Below are positions 23,893 through 35,100 of a DNA stretch of 64,000 nucleotides, piece after piece; the first letter of the stretch is position 1; each line of letters begins with the position of its first letter. This DNA is from Paragorgia papillata (Eukaryota; Cnidaria; Anthozoa; Scleralcyonacea; Coralliidae). The notes beneath the pieces were generated by a model. That model had not been told where the DNA came from and did not search any database. It saw only the letters and a program-made list of their open reading frames with translations. The DNA is taken from NCBI GenBank assembly GCA_035771165.1, contig JAWNZC010000320.1, positions 1,778,001 through 1,842,000 of the forward strand. Reading direction: 5' to 3'. Made by a program: the position numbers and the translations under genes.

Positions 23893-24253
23893 TGCAAAAT
23901 ATACGAACACTTCCCGAAGAATCCAGGTAAGTATGGCTTTATTTCTTTCTGCTAATATCCATCAAGGCGATGAACTGTTTAGCGTTCATTCTAGAGGCAA
24001 GCTATGTGCTTTTATGAGTTTATCGGCGCTTCTTACAGCCCGAAATATCCCATTGTCCGCATGGTCGTTTACAACATTTAATAATGTCTTAATACAAGGA
24101 GACAAGATGTACTTAAGAGCTCTGAAGTCTGAATAATGGGCTATTAGTCCTAGACCCTGGTGTAGAATTTTTGTCTATAGATAACTTACCAACAATTGTT
24201 ACTGTTAATAATTCATGTACGAATACATGTAGTACGATGACAAATAGTGGTAT
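23893..24253 (+). pseudogene. Helitron-associated cysteine-peptidase-like fragment, 5' piece
   Basis: The open frame with ATG at 23,933 reads ALFLSANIHQGDELFSVHSR, GKLCAFMSLSALLTARNIPL and FNNVLIQGDKMYLRALKSE, then TAA. The IHQGD-x-LF ... SRGK-x-CAF-x-SL pattern, with Cys as candidate nucleophile after a Gln/Leu position, matches the OTU/herpes-DUB-like domain often found in PIF1-helicase proteins of Helitron-like elements in cnidarians and fish (recalled, not searched). A one-base shift leads into NNGLLVLDPGVEFLSIDNLP TIV (24,131 on), which continues the domain. The BEL LTR interrupts the frame at 24,254. The 3' piece resumes at 49,652. Confidence 0.6.
24250..24253. repeat. BEL target-site duplication, left (GTAT)
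   Basis: GTAT directly precedes the left LTR and recurs directly after the right LTR at 49,652-49,655. Joining the flanks across one GTAT restores the peptidase reading frame. Confidence 0.85.
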
Positions 24254-24492
24254 TGTCCTAAATTCTCGCTTCCGCTTAAGATTGTATCCAGGGCAAATCA
24301 CATACATAAAACTAAACTTTAATAATAATAAAATACGACAAATGTCTCACTGTTTGCGTTCTCTTCTTCGCTTGAATCTCGCTCGCAACCTCTCCCTCCC
24401 ATGAAAAGTGCTTGACTCATCAATACCTCATAACGTTCGCGCCGTCTTCGTTTACCTTCGGAAAGTTCCGGAAATAGGCCCAGTTCATTACA
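24254..24492 (-). repeat. BEL 3' LTR
   Basis: 239 bp, TGTCCTAAATTCTCGC ... CCCAGTTCATTACA on the plus strand, identical to 49,413-49,651. On the element strand it starts TGTAATGAACTGGGCC and contains ATTTTATTATTATTAAAG, a possible polyadenylation region. The internal polypurine tract abuts it. Confidence 0.93.
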
Positions 24493-24502
24493 CACTCCCC
24501 CA
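24493..24502 (-). other. BEL polypurine tract
   Basis: On the minus strand CATGGGGGAG lies immediately before the LTR start TGTAATG, the expected place for the plus-strand primer. Confidence 0.75.
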
Positions 24503-24642
24503 TGTATACTCAAAGAGTTATACATGTTACACTAAGAACTGGGGAACTTATAATAATATAAATGTTTCTTATAACTAATCAACCGTCCTTTTAAGTGTTC
24601 ATAATATATCAAGTCTCTGCATAATGACAAAGGTTTTAAAGT

Positions 24643-27600
24643 TCAATCATCCTCGGACATGTCTCTTATGCGTAACCTAGCTGCCGCTGCAGCATCCCTC
24701 TTCGCTCTCGGTCTAAACTCTGGTGCGTTTACGCGTAGCTGAATGTTACTCTCTTTGTCACATTCCAACTCCAATGAGTATAAATGTTGTATCGCACGTT
24801 CTAGGTAATGATTTCCACCAGCAGTTTTGAGCTTCGCTCCCCGTATTACACCGTCTCTACCCGTAATATGTTGCTTAACTACGGCAAGCTTCCAAGTATT
24901 TCTGGGTTTCTGATCCTCTTTCACTATCACAACTTCGCCAACTTTGGGATATTGAATTGATTTCGGTCTCGTCATTCGATGTTGTTCACGAAGACCACGC
25001 ACATATTCTCTGGTCCACCGATTCCACATCGCCTGTTTGCACTTTAACAATTGCTTGGCTCGTTTTCTCAGGTCTTTCGCTTCGATATGGTGCTTCTCCA
25101 ATTCAGGGACATTAGTAGGTTGGGTGTGTAGCATAGAATTAGGTGTGAGCACGGGTAACTGCACATCATCTTCTAAATAACACAGTGGACGATTGTTGAT
25201 CGCTATCTCGATATCTAACACGACTTCTTCAAGCTCCGGCCACGTTAAGACCCCGTTCCCAATTGACTTATAGAATGAACTCTTAAATAGTCCAATTAAA
25301 CGTTCAAGTTGTCCTCCCCACCATGGGGCCCGACTCAGATTGAACCGCCATTCCATTGACATGTTGGCTAAGAGGCTGTTTAGATTCTCATCTTGTCTTA
25401 CGAGTTGAATCCACTTTGCGGCCGCCTTGAAGGTCTTCGCATTATCGGAGTAGATTAACTTCGGTCTTCCTCTTCTCGCGATGAACCTTTTCAGACTCAT
25501 GATAAACTCTTTCGTATCCAACGATCTCACGACATCAAGGTAGACTGCTCTTGTTAAGCTACAAGCATAAAGTGCCAGATAAGATTTAGCTTCTTTCTTC
25601 GATTTTGTTACGTACTTGATCGGCTCGGCAAAGTCCACGCCAATCACTTCGAATGGTACTGAACCTTGTGTTCTCGTAGTTGGTAAATTCCCGGGGGGTG
25701 GTACTTCATAGGCTTTGGCTCTAAATCGTTTGCAACCGTTACAATCTGATCTGATCTTCTTGACTAGACGACGAAGCCGAGGAACCCAGTAACGTTCACG
25801 TACATTCGCCATGGTCAAACCGACTCCCCCGTGTAAGGTCGTTATATGTGCTTCGCGAACTAAAGATGAGGCAAATGGATGAATGTCTGGGATGTACACA
25901 GGATATTCTCCGATAATTCGCCCTCTACACTCCAGTATTCCAAGGTCGTTCTCTTGTAGGTTTAACTGCTCTCGATCGGCTTGGAATCGTAGATCGTCCT
26001 TGACTGCTTTTTGGGCACGCCGTATCCACCACTCTCGTTGTTCTTGGGCTTCGCGACTGTTAATAGGACCGATCTTTCTTTCGGCATGTCGTTGTTTGCA
26101 ATTCGCGATGAAACGTCGAACCCACGCTCCGATTCGTAGCACTTTCGGTAGTGAATATTTCTCTAGTAGTGGATCTAGGATGTCTTCTTTGATGATTGCA
26201 ACTTTAAAGATTTCCTTTACCACCTTCGCTTCTACTCGGCTATCTGGTGTTGGCTCTAGAACTCGTTGTACTGGCCACTCTGCAGGGTTGCTCAACCATG
26301 GTGGACCATCTTTCCACACCTTGCTCGCTTTGATCTTTCCTCCCCGACTTCCGATGTCAGCAGGGTTTTCCCCGGTTGGAACATGGTGCCAAATGACGTC
26401 AACATGCTGACGAATCTTTTGTATACGGTTCGCTACAAATTGGCGGTATTCACCTTGATCTCTAATCCAGTACAGAGCTACAGTAGAATCAAGCCAACAG
26501 TGGATGGTTGTTTGATGGTCTGTGAGTGCTTGCTGGACGTTCGTAGCGAGGTTGACAGTCATATGTCCCGATATTAGCTCAAGACGTGGGATCGTTAAAT
26601 TCCGCTTCGCAATCCGTGATTTCGAACATACCAACCCTTGCGTTACACTATCCTCTTGTTTGACTACCGCGTAGACAACCGCGCACACGCCGTTGGAACT
26701 TGCATCTCCGAATCCGTGCAAGGTAAGCTCTTGGATAGGTTGGTGGCATGGGGCTAAGGGACGAGGAATGGTATAGGTCTCGAGCGTTTCGTTCCATTTC
26801 TTCCATTTTGTTTGTAATGGCTCTGATAGGTTTGCATCCCATGATGTCTGGCTGTCACATGCACTACGATAAACAAGTTTCCCGGCCAGTGTGGTGGGTG
26901 AGGCCAAGCCAAGGGGGTCGTAAACTCTGGCTAATTTCGACAAAACGGCTCTCTTAGTTACTGGTTCAGATGCATGGTCTGGGGTAAGGGTGACGCTTAT
27001 GGTGTCTTGCTTCCTATCCCAGGGCACACCAAGGAGTTTCCCATTAGGCTGTTCAATCCCTCCTAACTGACTTTTGGCATACGTTAGTTCACTTGATTCT
27101 AACGGCGATTCATTCTTTGGCTCGAGTTCGGGTGCATTCGAATGCCATTTGTGTATTGTGAAAACGGCATCATTGAAAACTTCGATAGTTTTCTCTTTCT
27201 GGGTTTGGGTTTCTGGGACTGTGGTACCACCCGTGATCAAATCATCCACATACAACCCTTCGGTTAACTGCTTCACTATCTCGGGATGGCGTTTCTCCCA
27301 TGCTTCAAGGTGGTGCTTGATGACTCCCCCAAGAAGGAAGGGGGAACAGGTCAGTCCGAACAGGGCTCTGGTAAAACGGTAGGCTTGTATTTCATTACTC
27401 CCAGGCTCTTTCCAGTGAAATCTCAAAGAATCACGGTCTTTGGCTTTTATTCTGACTTGAAGAAAGGCCTGTTTTAGATCACCGGTCAGAAGAATGGGGT
27501 GAAATCTAGATCTAACAAGGACATCCCACAGCAGGTTCTGGAGAGGGGGACCCGGGTGAAGGCAATCATTGAGGGATGGCTTCGATTCATTCTCTTTCGC

Positions 27601-27852
27601 TGACGCGTCGTACACCACCCGTAACTTGGTGGTTTCGGCTTGCTTCCTCACTACAGCCTTGTGGGGAATGTAAAATTCTTTCTCAGATGTAGTGGCAGGT
27701 GCTGGCTCAATCACCCCCTGTTGGAGCTGTTCTTGTATGATCTCATTGTAATCGGAGTACTGTCCGTTTCGTTCCAATTTCCTAACAAGCTGCTCTAGCC
27801 GTCGCTTACTGCCATTCTCATGAGTTGGAAGTGGGGGTGATTCCCCTTCCAA
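24643..27852 (-). CDS. pol: BEL/Pao Pol: reverse transcriptase, RNase H, integrase
   Basis: 1,069 codons. In order: RT (about residues 50-330) with LRVVYDASAKE, HPILLTGDLKQAFLQVRI (motif A), ALFGLTCSPFLLGG (motif B) and catalytic GLYVDDLITGG; RNase H (about 375-500) with HGFGDASSNG, IPRLELISGH and CWLDSTVALY; an HHCC zinc region (HITTLHGG ... CNGCKRF, about 670-705); the DDE integrase core with VIGVDFAEP, LIYSDNAKTF and GGQLERLIGLFKS (about 730-850); and a BEL-typical C-terminal domain with GEVVIVKEDQKPRNTWKLAV (about 960-990). All catalytic residues I can check are present. Pol lacks its own start in the family; here it overlaps gag by 58 bp in another frame because of a one-base offset in a G5 run (27,833-27,837), either an assembly error, a mutation or a frameshift site. 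Confidence 0.95.
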   Translation of the reverse strand: MEGESPPLPTHENGSKRRLEQLVRKLERNGQYSDYNEIIQEQLQQGVIEPAPATTSEKEFYIPHKAVVRKQAETTKLRVVYDASAKENESKPSLNDCLHPGPPLQNLLWDVLVRSRFHPILLTGDLKQAFLQVRIKAKDRDSLRFHWKEPGSNEIQAYRFTRALFGLTCSPFLLGGVIKHHLEAWEKRHPEIVKQLTEGLYVDDLITGGTTVPETQTQKEKTIEVFNDAVFTIHKWHSNAPELEPKNESPLESSELTYAKSQLGGIEQPNGKLLGVPWDRKQDTISVTLTPDHASEPVTKRAVLSKLARVYDPLGLASPTTLAGKLVYRSACDSQTSWDANLSEPLQTKWKKWNETLETYTIPRPLAPCHQPIQELTLHGFGDASSNGVCAVVYAVVKQEDSVTQGLVCSKSRIAKRNLTIPRLELISGHMTVNLATNVQQALTDHQTTIHCWLDSTVALYWIRDQGEYRQFVANRIQKIRQHVDVIWHHVPTGENPADIGSRGGKIKASKVWKDGPPWLSNPAEWPVQRVLEPTPDSRVEAKVVKEIFKVAIIKEDILDPLLEKYSLPKVLRIGAWVRRFIANCKQRHAERKIGPINSREAQEQREWWIRRAQKAVKDDLRFQADREQLNLQENDLGILECRGRIIGEYPVYIPDIHPFASSLVREAHITTLHGGVGLTMANVRERYWVPRLRRLVKKIRSDCNGCKRFRAKAYEVPPPGNLPTTRTQGSVPFEVIGVDFAEPIKYVTKSKKEAKSYLALYACSLTRAVYLDVVRSLDTKEFIMSLKRFIARRGRPKLIYSDNAKTFKAAAKWIQLVRQDENLNSLLANMSMEWRFNLSRAPWWGGQLERLIGLFKSSFYKSIGNGVLTWPELEEVVLDIEIAINNRPLCYLEDDVQLPVLTPNSMLHTQPTNVPELEKHHIEAKDLRKRAKQLLKCKQAMWNRWTREYVRGLREQHRMTRPKSIQYPKVGEVVIVKEDQKPRNTWKLAVVKQHITGRDGVIRGAKLKTAGGNHYLERAIQHLYSLELECDKESNIQLRVNAPEFRPRAKRDAAAAARLRIRDMSEDD

Positions 27853-29858
27853 GGTAAGGTTGTCTCATACCAACCCGTTTGATCTCTTCTAAGCTGCTCT
27901 TCGAATTCATGATAAACAGTTTTCTGATCATTTTCATTTCTGTCCGCAAGTCCGAGGACATCTAATGAACATAACTGTTCATAATCAAGGGTGCTGGATT
28001 GAGTTAACAGGATGGGCCCATCCCTTTCCTTCCCTGGAGACATCACCGTCCAACCAAGGAGGGTCTTCTCAGCGACCGGCTCACCTGGGCACCCCACCTT
28101 CTGGGCTGCAGTGGTTTTAATCTTGGCGTAATCACTGACCCCGAGGACGAGGTGAATAGGTATTTGTGTACGGGTGTCAGGGTCTTCGAATTTTGCACCG
28201 TTCAAATATTTGTATTTCTCTAAAAGGTGGTTATAATTTGGGTTGGGGAGTGTCATCAATTCAGGTTTGTCGACTTTTGACACTTCAATTCCAAGTTCGA
28301 ATTTCTGATCTAGTGATTTTATGTTAGTAGCATAAATTTCTACTCTGGTGGTGGTGGATCCCAACATCATTTCAATTCGTTTTGTTTTAACAGCTTTGGG
28401 TTTTTTCTTCAATGCATTGGTTAGACTACTGGAAGCATAAGAGCTCCCAGCCCCAGTATCCAGCAGTGCATGGGTCTTAATGCCATCTATATCAACAAGC
28501 ACCACTGGATAAATAACTTCGCCATCCCCTCCGGTATGAGCTGTTTTGACTATTTCATGCTCATCTACTTTGGGTGCATCACAAATTGACGTATGATGTC
28601 GTCTATTGCATAGTCGACACTTCGAGACACTCTTACATTCAGATGCCCTATGGGAGGGCCCTGTGCAATTAAAGCACAGGCGCTTTGCAGCTAGAAACCT
28701 TTTCCGGTCCTCGAATGTCAACATTGTGTCACACTCAGCAGACCTGTGACTCTCAGAATTACAATATACACACTTTCGAGAACTTTTACTTATCTGATTA
28801 TTTTGATATGGCTTCTGTTGTGTTGAGAACTGATACCTGCCATGTCTTCGCTCTGGTTTCTTCTTCCCATCATCTGGTTTCTGCACTTCGACTGGATTCC
28901 TTCGAGTCCACTGTTGCAGTGCTTCGGTTAGTTGTAGATAATTCCATTTATCCCAATCTGGGTCGTTCCGCACTAGATCACCCCGTATATTTGGCAATTT
29001 ATCCAGTGTCATGGCAACAGTTCCATTCACAGCATCCAATTGTTTCATTGTCTCAAGTGACTGTACACAATAGGATAATTTCTCATAGAAATCATGGATC
29101 TTTCTTGGATTTGATGTTGTTGTATATGGAAGCTCAAGAATTTCTTTGACATATGTTTTTACTATCTCACTCTCTTTGCCAAATCTATCCTTGAGAATTG
29201 AAATTGCTCTGTTATAGCCCTCTGCAGTGAATGGGAGAGCCTCGATCGCACGTTTCACTTTGTCACATAACAATTCTCTTAAATATGTAAATTTCGTCAC
29301 AGGTGGTGCACTTGTTTTATCAATAGTCTCAGAAAATTGTCCCCAAAATCTCGGCCAGTCCCCGTACGATCCATCGAATACTGTAATTGTCATTTTGGGC
29401 AGTCTCGCCTGTACTTTTGAGCTAGAATTTTCACTTGACTTCGCTTCATTAGACTCTGGTTTCAAATGCTGCGCTTGTAATTTCATTTTAGCCTCGTAAA
29501 GTTCCATTTCAAAGTTCATTTTCTTCTTCTGATCGTCGTCTTCGCGTTTCTCTCGTGTTTTGCTCAGCCACTGTTCTAGAATGTCGATTTTCTCATCGCC
29601 TTCGTTCATTTCACTCTCCATTTCACTGATCCATGCGTCGATCTCGTCACTGTTGTCCTTTGCGGTTAGTTTCTCTACTTCGACTGTTCGTACTAGTTTA
29701 CTAACGTCTTTTAGTATTTCTCGCAATGTCCCGATATGTCTTTTGATAGCACTCTCTTTTCCCGTTGATAATATCGTCTCTGTTTTCCCCCTAGCTCTTC
29801 CGAGTTGCACAAGTATCGTCGTCAATTCAACGATTGATTCTGGATTTTTATCCGCCAT
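27795..29858 (-). CDS. gag: BEL/Pao Gag and aspartic protease
   Basis: 687 codons from ATGGCGGATAAA. A coiled-coil-like charged N-terminus (residues 1-140) precedes the BEL Gag core (DUF1759 type) with PKMTITVFDGSYGDWPRFWG, FTYLRELLCDKVKRAIEALP and LTEALQQWTRRNPV (about 150-330). Three CCHC knuckles follow: CVYCNSESHRSAEC, CFNCTGPSHRASEC and CRLCNRRHHTSIC (about 365-430). The protease has VLVDIDGIKTHALLDTGAGS with the DTGAGSSY active site (about 455-480). The frame ends out of register just after LPWKGNHP, where pol should continue; the cause is one missing base in a homopolymer. The start is chosen because it is the first ATG after the leader, 35 bp from the insertion point. Confidence 0.93.
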   Translation of the reverse strand: MADKNPESIVELTTILVQLGRARGKTETILSTGKESAIKRHIGTLREILKDVSKLVRTVEVEKLTAKDNSDEIDAWISEMESEMNEGDEKIDILEQWLSKTREKREDDDQKKKMNFEMELYEAKMKLQAQHLKPESNEAKSSENSSSKVQARLPKMTITVFDGSYGDWPRFWGQFSETIDKTSAPPVTKFTYLRELLCDKVKRAIEALPFTAEGYNRAISILKDRFGKESEIVKTYVKEILELPYTTTSNPRKIHDFYEKLSYCVQSLETMKQLDAVNGTVAMTLDKLPNIRGDLVRNDPDWDKWNYLQLTEALQQWTRRNPVEVQKPDDGKKKPERRHGRYQFSTQQKPYQNNQISKSSRKCVYCNSESHRSAECDTMLTFEDRKRFLAAKRLCFNCTGPSHRASECKSVSKCRLCNRRHHTSICDAPKVDEHEIVKTAHTGGDGEVIYPVVLVDIDGIKTHALLDTGAGSSYASSSLTNALKKKPKAVKTKRIEMMLGSTTTRVEIYATNIKSLDQKFELGIEVSKVDKPELMTLPNPNYNHLLEKYKYLNGAKFEDPDTRTQIPIHLVLGVSDYAKIKTTAAQKVGCPGEPVAEKTLLGWTVMSPGKERDGPILLTQSSTLDYEQLCSLDVLGLADRNENDQKTVYHEFEEQLRRDQTGWYETTLPWKGNHPHFQLMRMAVSDG

Positions 29859-29893
29859 ATTGCTTATTGTATTCGTTGTTTTCTATAAATCTC

Positions 29894-29901
29894 CATATAA
29901 C
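29894..29901. repeat. Target-site duplication of the inner DNA transposon, left (CATATAAC)
   Basis: CATATAAC lies next to the left terminus and again at 49,364-49,371 next to the right terminus. Both copies are in the BEL leader. Eight bases is the duplication size reported for Zisupton/KDZ elements. Confidence 0.88.
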
Positions 29902-30020
29902 GATAGGCACTTATAGTACGTATTCCATAAAAGGGCATGAGTTGCGTAATGTGAAAGAGCAAATACACGACGCTCAATGGCATATACGCGACTTTAACGA
30001 GCAAATACTTGACGTTTCCA
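29902..30020 (+). repeat. Left terminal inverted repeat with three 21-bp iterons
   Basis: Starts GATAGGCACTTATAGTACGT. CCATAAAAGG (29,924-29,933) fits the CArG form CC(A/T)6GG. Iterons at 29,958, 29,979 and 30,000 share the pattern AGCAAATAC-x-x-GAC (the middle one is diverged: GGCATATACGCGAC). These are candidate transposase-binding sites, and they lie 50-110 bp upstream of the transposase start codon, so they may also act as its promoter or repressor region. Confidence 0.8.
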
Positions 30021-30070
30021 GTGCCTGCGCAATGTTGGTTAGCTTTATATGGCTGAATTAGGATTGCAAA

Positions 30071-31673
30071 ATGGCGGAAGAACGAACTAGCCATGCACAT
30101 CCATTGGCGCATCCATCTATTTATTCAAATGGTGGAACTTGCGATTTCAGTCTTTTGCGTTGTGGTCGGGCTGACTGTGGGACTGAAAATTGCAATGGAA
30201 GACTGTATCACTGCCCATTATGTCCTCCAAACAAATGTGCTAAAGAACTTCCTTCGCGAGTAAAGGAACATTTTAAGAAGGTCCACTGGGAAAGCAGAAT
30301 TCATGAATTTCCAGGTATAATTTAAACGATGATTGTTAAATTTCACGTCATTGAAAATCCATGCATAATATTAATTTTAGTCATGTGGCCACGAAATGAT
30401 TGAAAAGATGGTACAATCACAGAATAGGATTCTGTGGTACAGTATTAAAGGCTGATATTTATATAAACTACAAAATACTGACGTTTTGAGTGTAGCTTTT
30501 CATTTATTCAGAAAAAGATGTTACTCTACAGTACAGTCAGTACTGAATGGTTAATATTCTTTACTAATCTTCACTGAAATGTCAGTATCTCGTTGTGCTG
30601 TACAAAATATCTGCACTTCACCACCTTTTCACTTTGTTGAATATCAGAGCCACTGCCTACACTTTTTGTGTTCTTAGAAAATAAAAATGTGTTCTCAATG
30701 TACAGAGTGTATCTCTGACAAGTTCTTGGTGGAAATAGTAAAGTTATGACTATAAATCTTGTGGATATATTAACCCATTGCTGCCTAGAATAATCCAGAT
30801 AGGTGTCTGAGGATTCTTCTTTGAATGAGTACAATTGTCTGGCATTTATGACAAGAGTAAAACAAAAAGACTGTTTTTGTCTGGCTCAGGTGGGAATGGG
30901 TATTGGGTGAAAACATCTGTACACAAATCATTTAACCATTAATTGTAAGAGTTGATTATGCTTGTCCAGAATAATCTGAACTGACATACATTTGGCTGAT
31001 AGGCCAACAGACCATTTGGCCAACCAGGTTTGATCAACAGATACCTCTTTAGCCAGGCCAAAAAAAATATATGGATTTCCCATTTCCTGACCCTACCTAG
31101 TTTTTTTTTCAGCAAAATGCCAATCCTGAACTTTTTATTTGAAGAGTGGGGGGCCTGAGTTGCAGCATGATTTGCACATTGGGATAGCAAGCTGCATAAT
31201 GGCAGAACCTAGTAATGTGCTCAAATGTGCTACCATGCTGTAATTGATATTTGGTTTTGGACTCTAAATAATGACTGGGCTCTAAATATAAAATAAGTAA
31301 AAAAATAAAAATCCAACCTACCCTTCCTAAGTTTTTCTGAATAGAAATAGGAAATCCCAGTATTTTTCTTTGGCCCCAGCATAAGAAAAATTCTTTGTTT
31401 TTTTGTGCTGAACTGTTTTACATCATGACATATCCCAAATTTCTTTTTATATGATTTAAGGTTTAAGCATTCTGAGATGCAAACTGTCCTGCACATTCCC
31501 ATCAAGCCGGCGTGGGTCGGATGACAAGAATTTAAAGGATATCACCCACTATCACTGTTTTGGCTGTAATTGTGGATTTAAGCGTCGGAATGAAGCAATT
31601 CGGCACATTCGTAGCACACATAATGTTCAGCTCTCAATGCAGCCATTATGTTCAGGGCAACAACAACAGCATC

Positions 31674-31717
<44 letters not shown>

Positions 31718-31829
31718 ACACAGCTTCAACAACAACAGCAACAACAACAACAACAGTACTCTGCAACAACAACAACAACAGCAGTTGCAACAACAACAGG
31801 ATCAACATCAACAGCAGCAACAACAACAA

Positions 31830-31884
<55 letters not shown>

Positions 31885-32069
31885 AGCAGCAACAACAACA
31901 ACAGCAGCAACAACAATAATAACAGAAGCAGCAGCAACAACAACAACAGCAGCAGCAATAACAGCAGCAACAACGGCAGCAACAACAGCAGCACAACAAC
32001 AGCAGCAACAGCTAGAACAACAAATGCAGCAACAACAGGAAACAGATCAACATTTGCAATCCCTACAGC

Positions 32070-32103
<34 letters not shown>

Positions 32104-35100
32104 GACACTGTCACAAGAGCAACAACAGGACACAGATATTACAACTGCATTTGACAATCAGTCATTTCAGGAGCTTGAGTTCCGATACAGATCTGCTCAA
32201 TCAAGATCAATGCGACAACAGCCAACCAGGGTTAAATGTCCATTCTCTGATTGTGGCAGAGAATTCCATCCAAATTCCCTCTCAAGTCACATTAAAACAA
32301 AGCATGCTGTAGATGAAAGAAAGGGAATAACATCAACAAGATACTTGAATGGAACTTGTGTTGATTATACAAATGGGATTTATCTGGTTCGCAAACAATT
32401 GCGAGGAACGGATCATCCTATTCATTGTCAATTCAAGACCTCAAGTCCTGCCTCGATAATTTGTAGTGTGGATACCTGTCGCCAGCTTAGCAATACTGCT
32501 TCTAGAAGTGGTCAAGCTAATTTTCTTTGTGATCATCTGAAATCCACCCATTTTATTGGCACTTCAGTTGTTGCTGATCGCTTAAAAGAACATTCTCTTG
32601 ATTTTGTGATCAATACTTTAAAATGGTTGAAATTGGAGCGGAAATCAGAATGTTTGGAGTGGCAGAAGCAAGCTGACCACAACAGAATTCCACTTGTTGT
32701 ACAAATGCCTGTTACACCAGATTTTTCTACTCGTTTTTTCCACTTTTCAGTATTTGCCAACATCAAGAGAGATCATTACTGGTCATTTTGTAAACGTGTG
32801 GTGGTTTCATTTGACAAAGAAAGCTCATCCTTCCACTGCAAGTGCTGCACTTCTCGCCGCTCCTGCATGCACAAGTGCCTTGTCAAGTGGGCAATTGGGC
32901 AGTGGCATCCTTCTGTTATTGGTGCATCTAGGATACTGCAGATGGATGAAGAGATTGGCGACACTCTAGATTTTACTGCAACTGAGGAAAATGTTGCTGA
33001 TGAGCACTTACATGTAGATGAAGATAACAACAATATACCTGGCAGTATGTTTTACCCTCCAGTTGGAGATGTTGCTGTCAAGTTTGTTAAATACTTGTTG
33101 AGTGAGAAGAAAATCCCTGCACAACTCCCATTAGCCTTAACAGTTCAGAAGGAAAATTATGGTAAAAGGTAAAATACTGTAGATAATTGCATGATGTCTG
33201 ACCCACAGTTGTTTAATTTGTATGTTGGAAGATAAATTATTAGTTAAATAGTTCAGTTGTTGGATCAGTTTAGTCATGATAGAAGTCATGTGTATGCATG
33301 TATTGTATTGTATTGTTCTGTTTGTGGTAATATGATAATATAGGTTATGTCTGCTTTATCGCGAAAACTTGCTTACTGAATCTACTATTACAAAAGTTAG
33401 CAATTGTTAATTAGAATTGACCAATCAGCTTAGTTCTCAAGATTGCAACAAAGAAGGAAGAGAATGTTCATTGATGCTCTAATTTTGAACAGTACTGTAA
33501 GTGATAATTTGTGGAAACGTTTTACAATGCAAACATTTAAGGAATTTATCACTTATCAGTTTTAATTTACAATTATGTAGAGTTTTGTAATCATGGGTAT
33601 TGGCTATTAAGTTGGTTAGCCTTTGTGTCAGATGTTTGATTTTCCCCCTAATCCTCAGCCAGTTTGTGCAGTAACTGAAACAAAACAATTGGCTTATATA
33701 CACTTAATAATATGCTTTAATTACTTTTTAGTTATATTCCAACAGAGACTACCTGCTTTTATTGTGAATCACCACTGACTGAGCCATACTGTATCACACA
33801 AAACGCCAAACTAGTGACCCTGAAAGGGATAGTTGAAGGTACATGTACAGTAACGTCATGCATGGTGCTCTTAAGTATGCATTATCTTTTTAAAATCTGC
33901 TATTTTTACAAAATAAAATATCTATAGGATTAGATTGTTAAACATCTCAGTCAACAGTTACTTATTAAGTAACTTCATTATAGTTCTTTAATTAGTTATT
34001 TTAGTTATACTTGAGTCAAACGTTCTTGTAAGTTTAATATTTTATTCTTTTTTTATCTGGTATGAAATAATAAATAACATTCTAAAATTCATTAATAATT
34101 CATGAGGAAAACACAAAGAAAAATCATGAGCGTATCGGATCTATATATGTGATATAGACTTTTTTTCTCGCTGGTTTTTAACGGCTGAGATAAGCTTAAT
34201 TTTCAAAATTACTACGCCAATGAACGTATGAAGTGATTCTTTTTAGAAGCCATTTAAAAACCTTGCAGTACGGGCTTTATCGGCTCTAAAACACTCGGCT
34301 ATCGCCTCGTGTTTTATATCCGATAAAGCCCTCCTGCGCGGTTTATAAATATTACTTAAAAAACTCATTAATAATTCATGAGGAAAACACAAAGGAAATC
34401 AGTACCATGTCCGTGGTTTTATATCTGATAAAATTTTCTTCTGATTTACATAAACTTTAGCTTTGATTTTCTCGCCTTAGACAACGTTATTTTTCAAAAT
34501 TACTACGCCAACGAACTTGCGAGTGATCGTTTTTTTAAGCCATTCAAAGCACTCGCAGAACGTGTTTTATCAGATCTAAAACACTCGCAGAACGTGTTTT
34601 ATATGTGATAAAACACTCCTGCTCGTGTTTTAAATAGTACGTAATACATTACTATGACTTATATTACATGTATATTTGGTTTGTTTTTTTATTATCTCAG
34701 GAGTTTCTTTATATGCAAAGTTTTGTGACAACTGCAAGCTTCCATACAGATATCAGGAGTATTCTGATGGTGTTCATAATTTCAATGACAACTGGATCCT
34801 TAGTATTGGATTATGTGATATGATCAGAAAACATCTCCAGGTGTGTCATTGTGATTATTTAATTTGTTTATATACCTATTTGCTTATACCTATTTGCGGT
34901 AGATCTTTATGGACTTTGTATCTATCACTCCATCTTTCATTTTTTAATTTTATTGTTCTTCATCAGTTTGTTGAAAATATATACAGTATACTGATACAGT
35001 AATACATGTACATGACTTGTATATACGATTATGCTGTTACCGTTACAGTACACTGTGTGTGAGTTCTTTAGTGAATAAATGTATTTTGAATGAGGAGCAA

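Noticed and set aside
25883..26410. 175-codon plus-strand frame
   Set aside because: Antisense shadow of BEL pol, which has full domain support.
31578..32114. 178-codon minus-strand frame rich in Val and Leu
   Set aside because: It is the complement of CAA/CAG repeats in exon 2 of the transposase gene; composition only.
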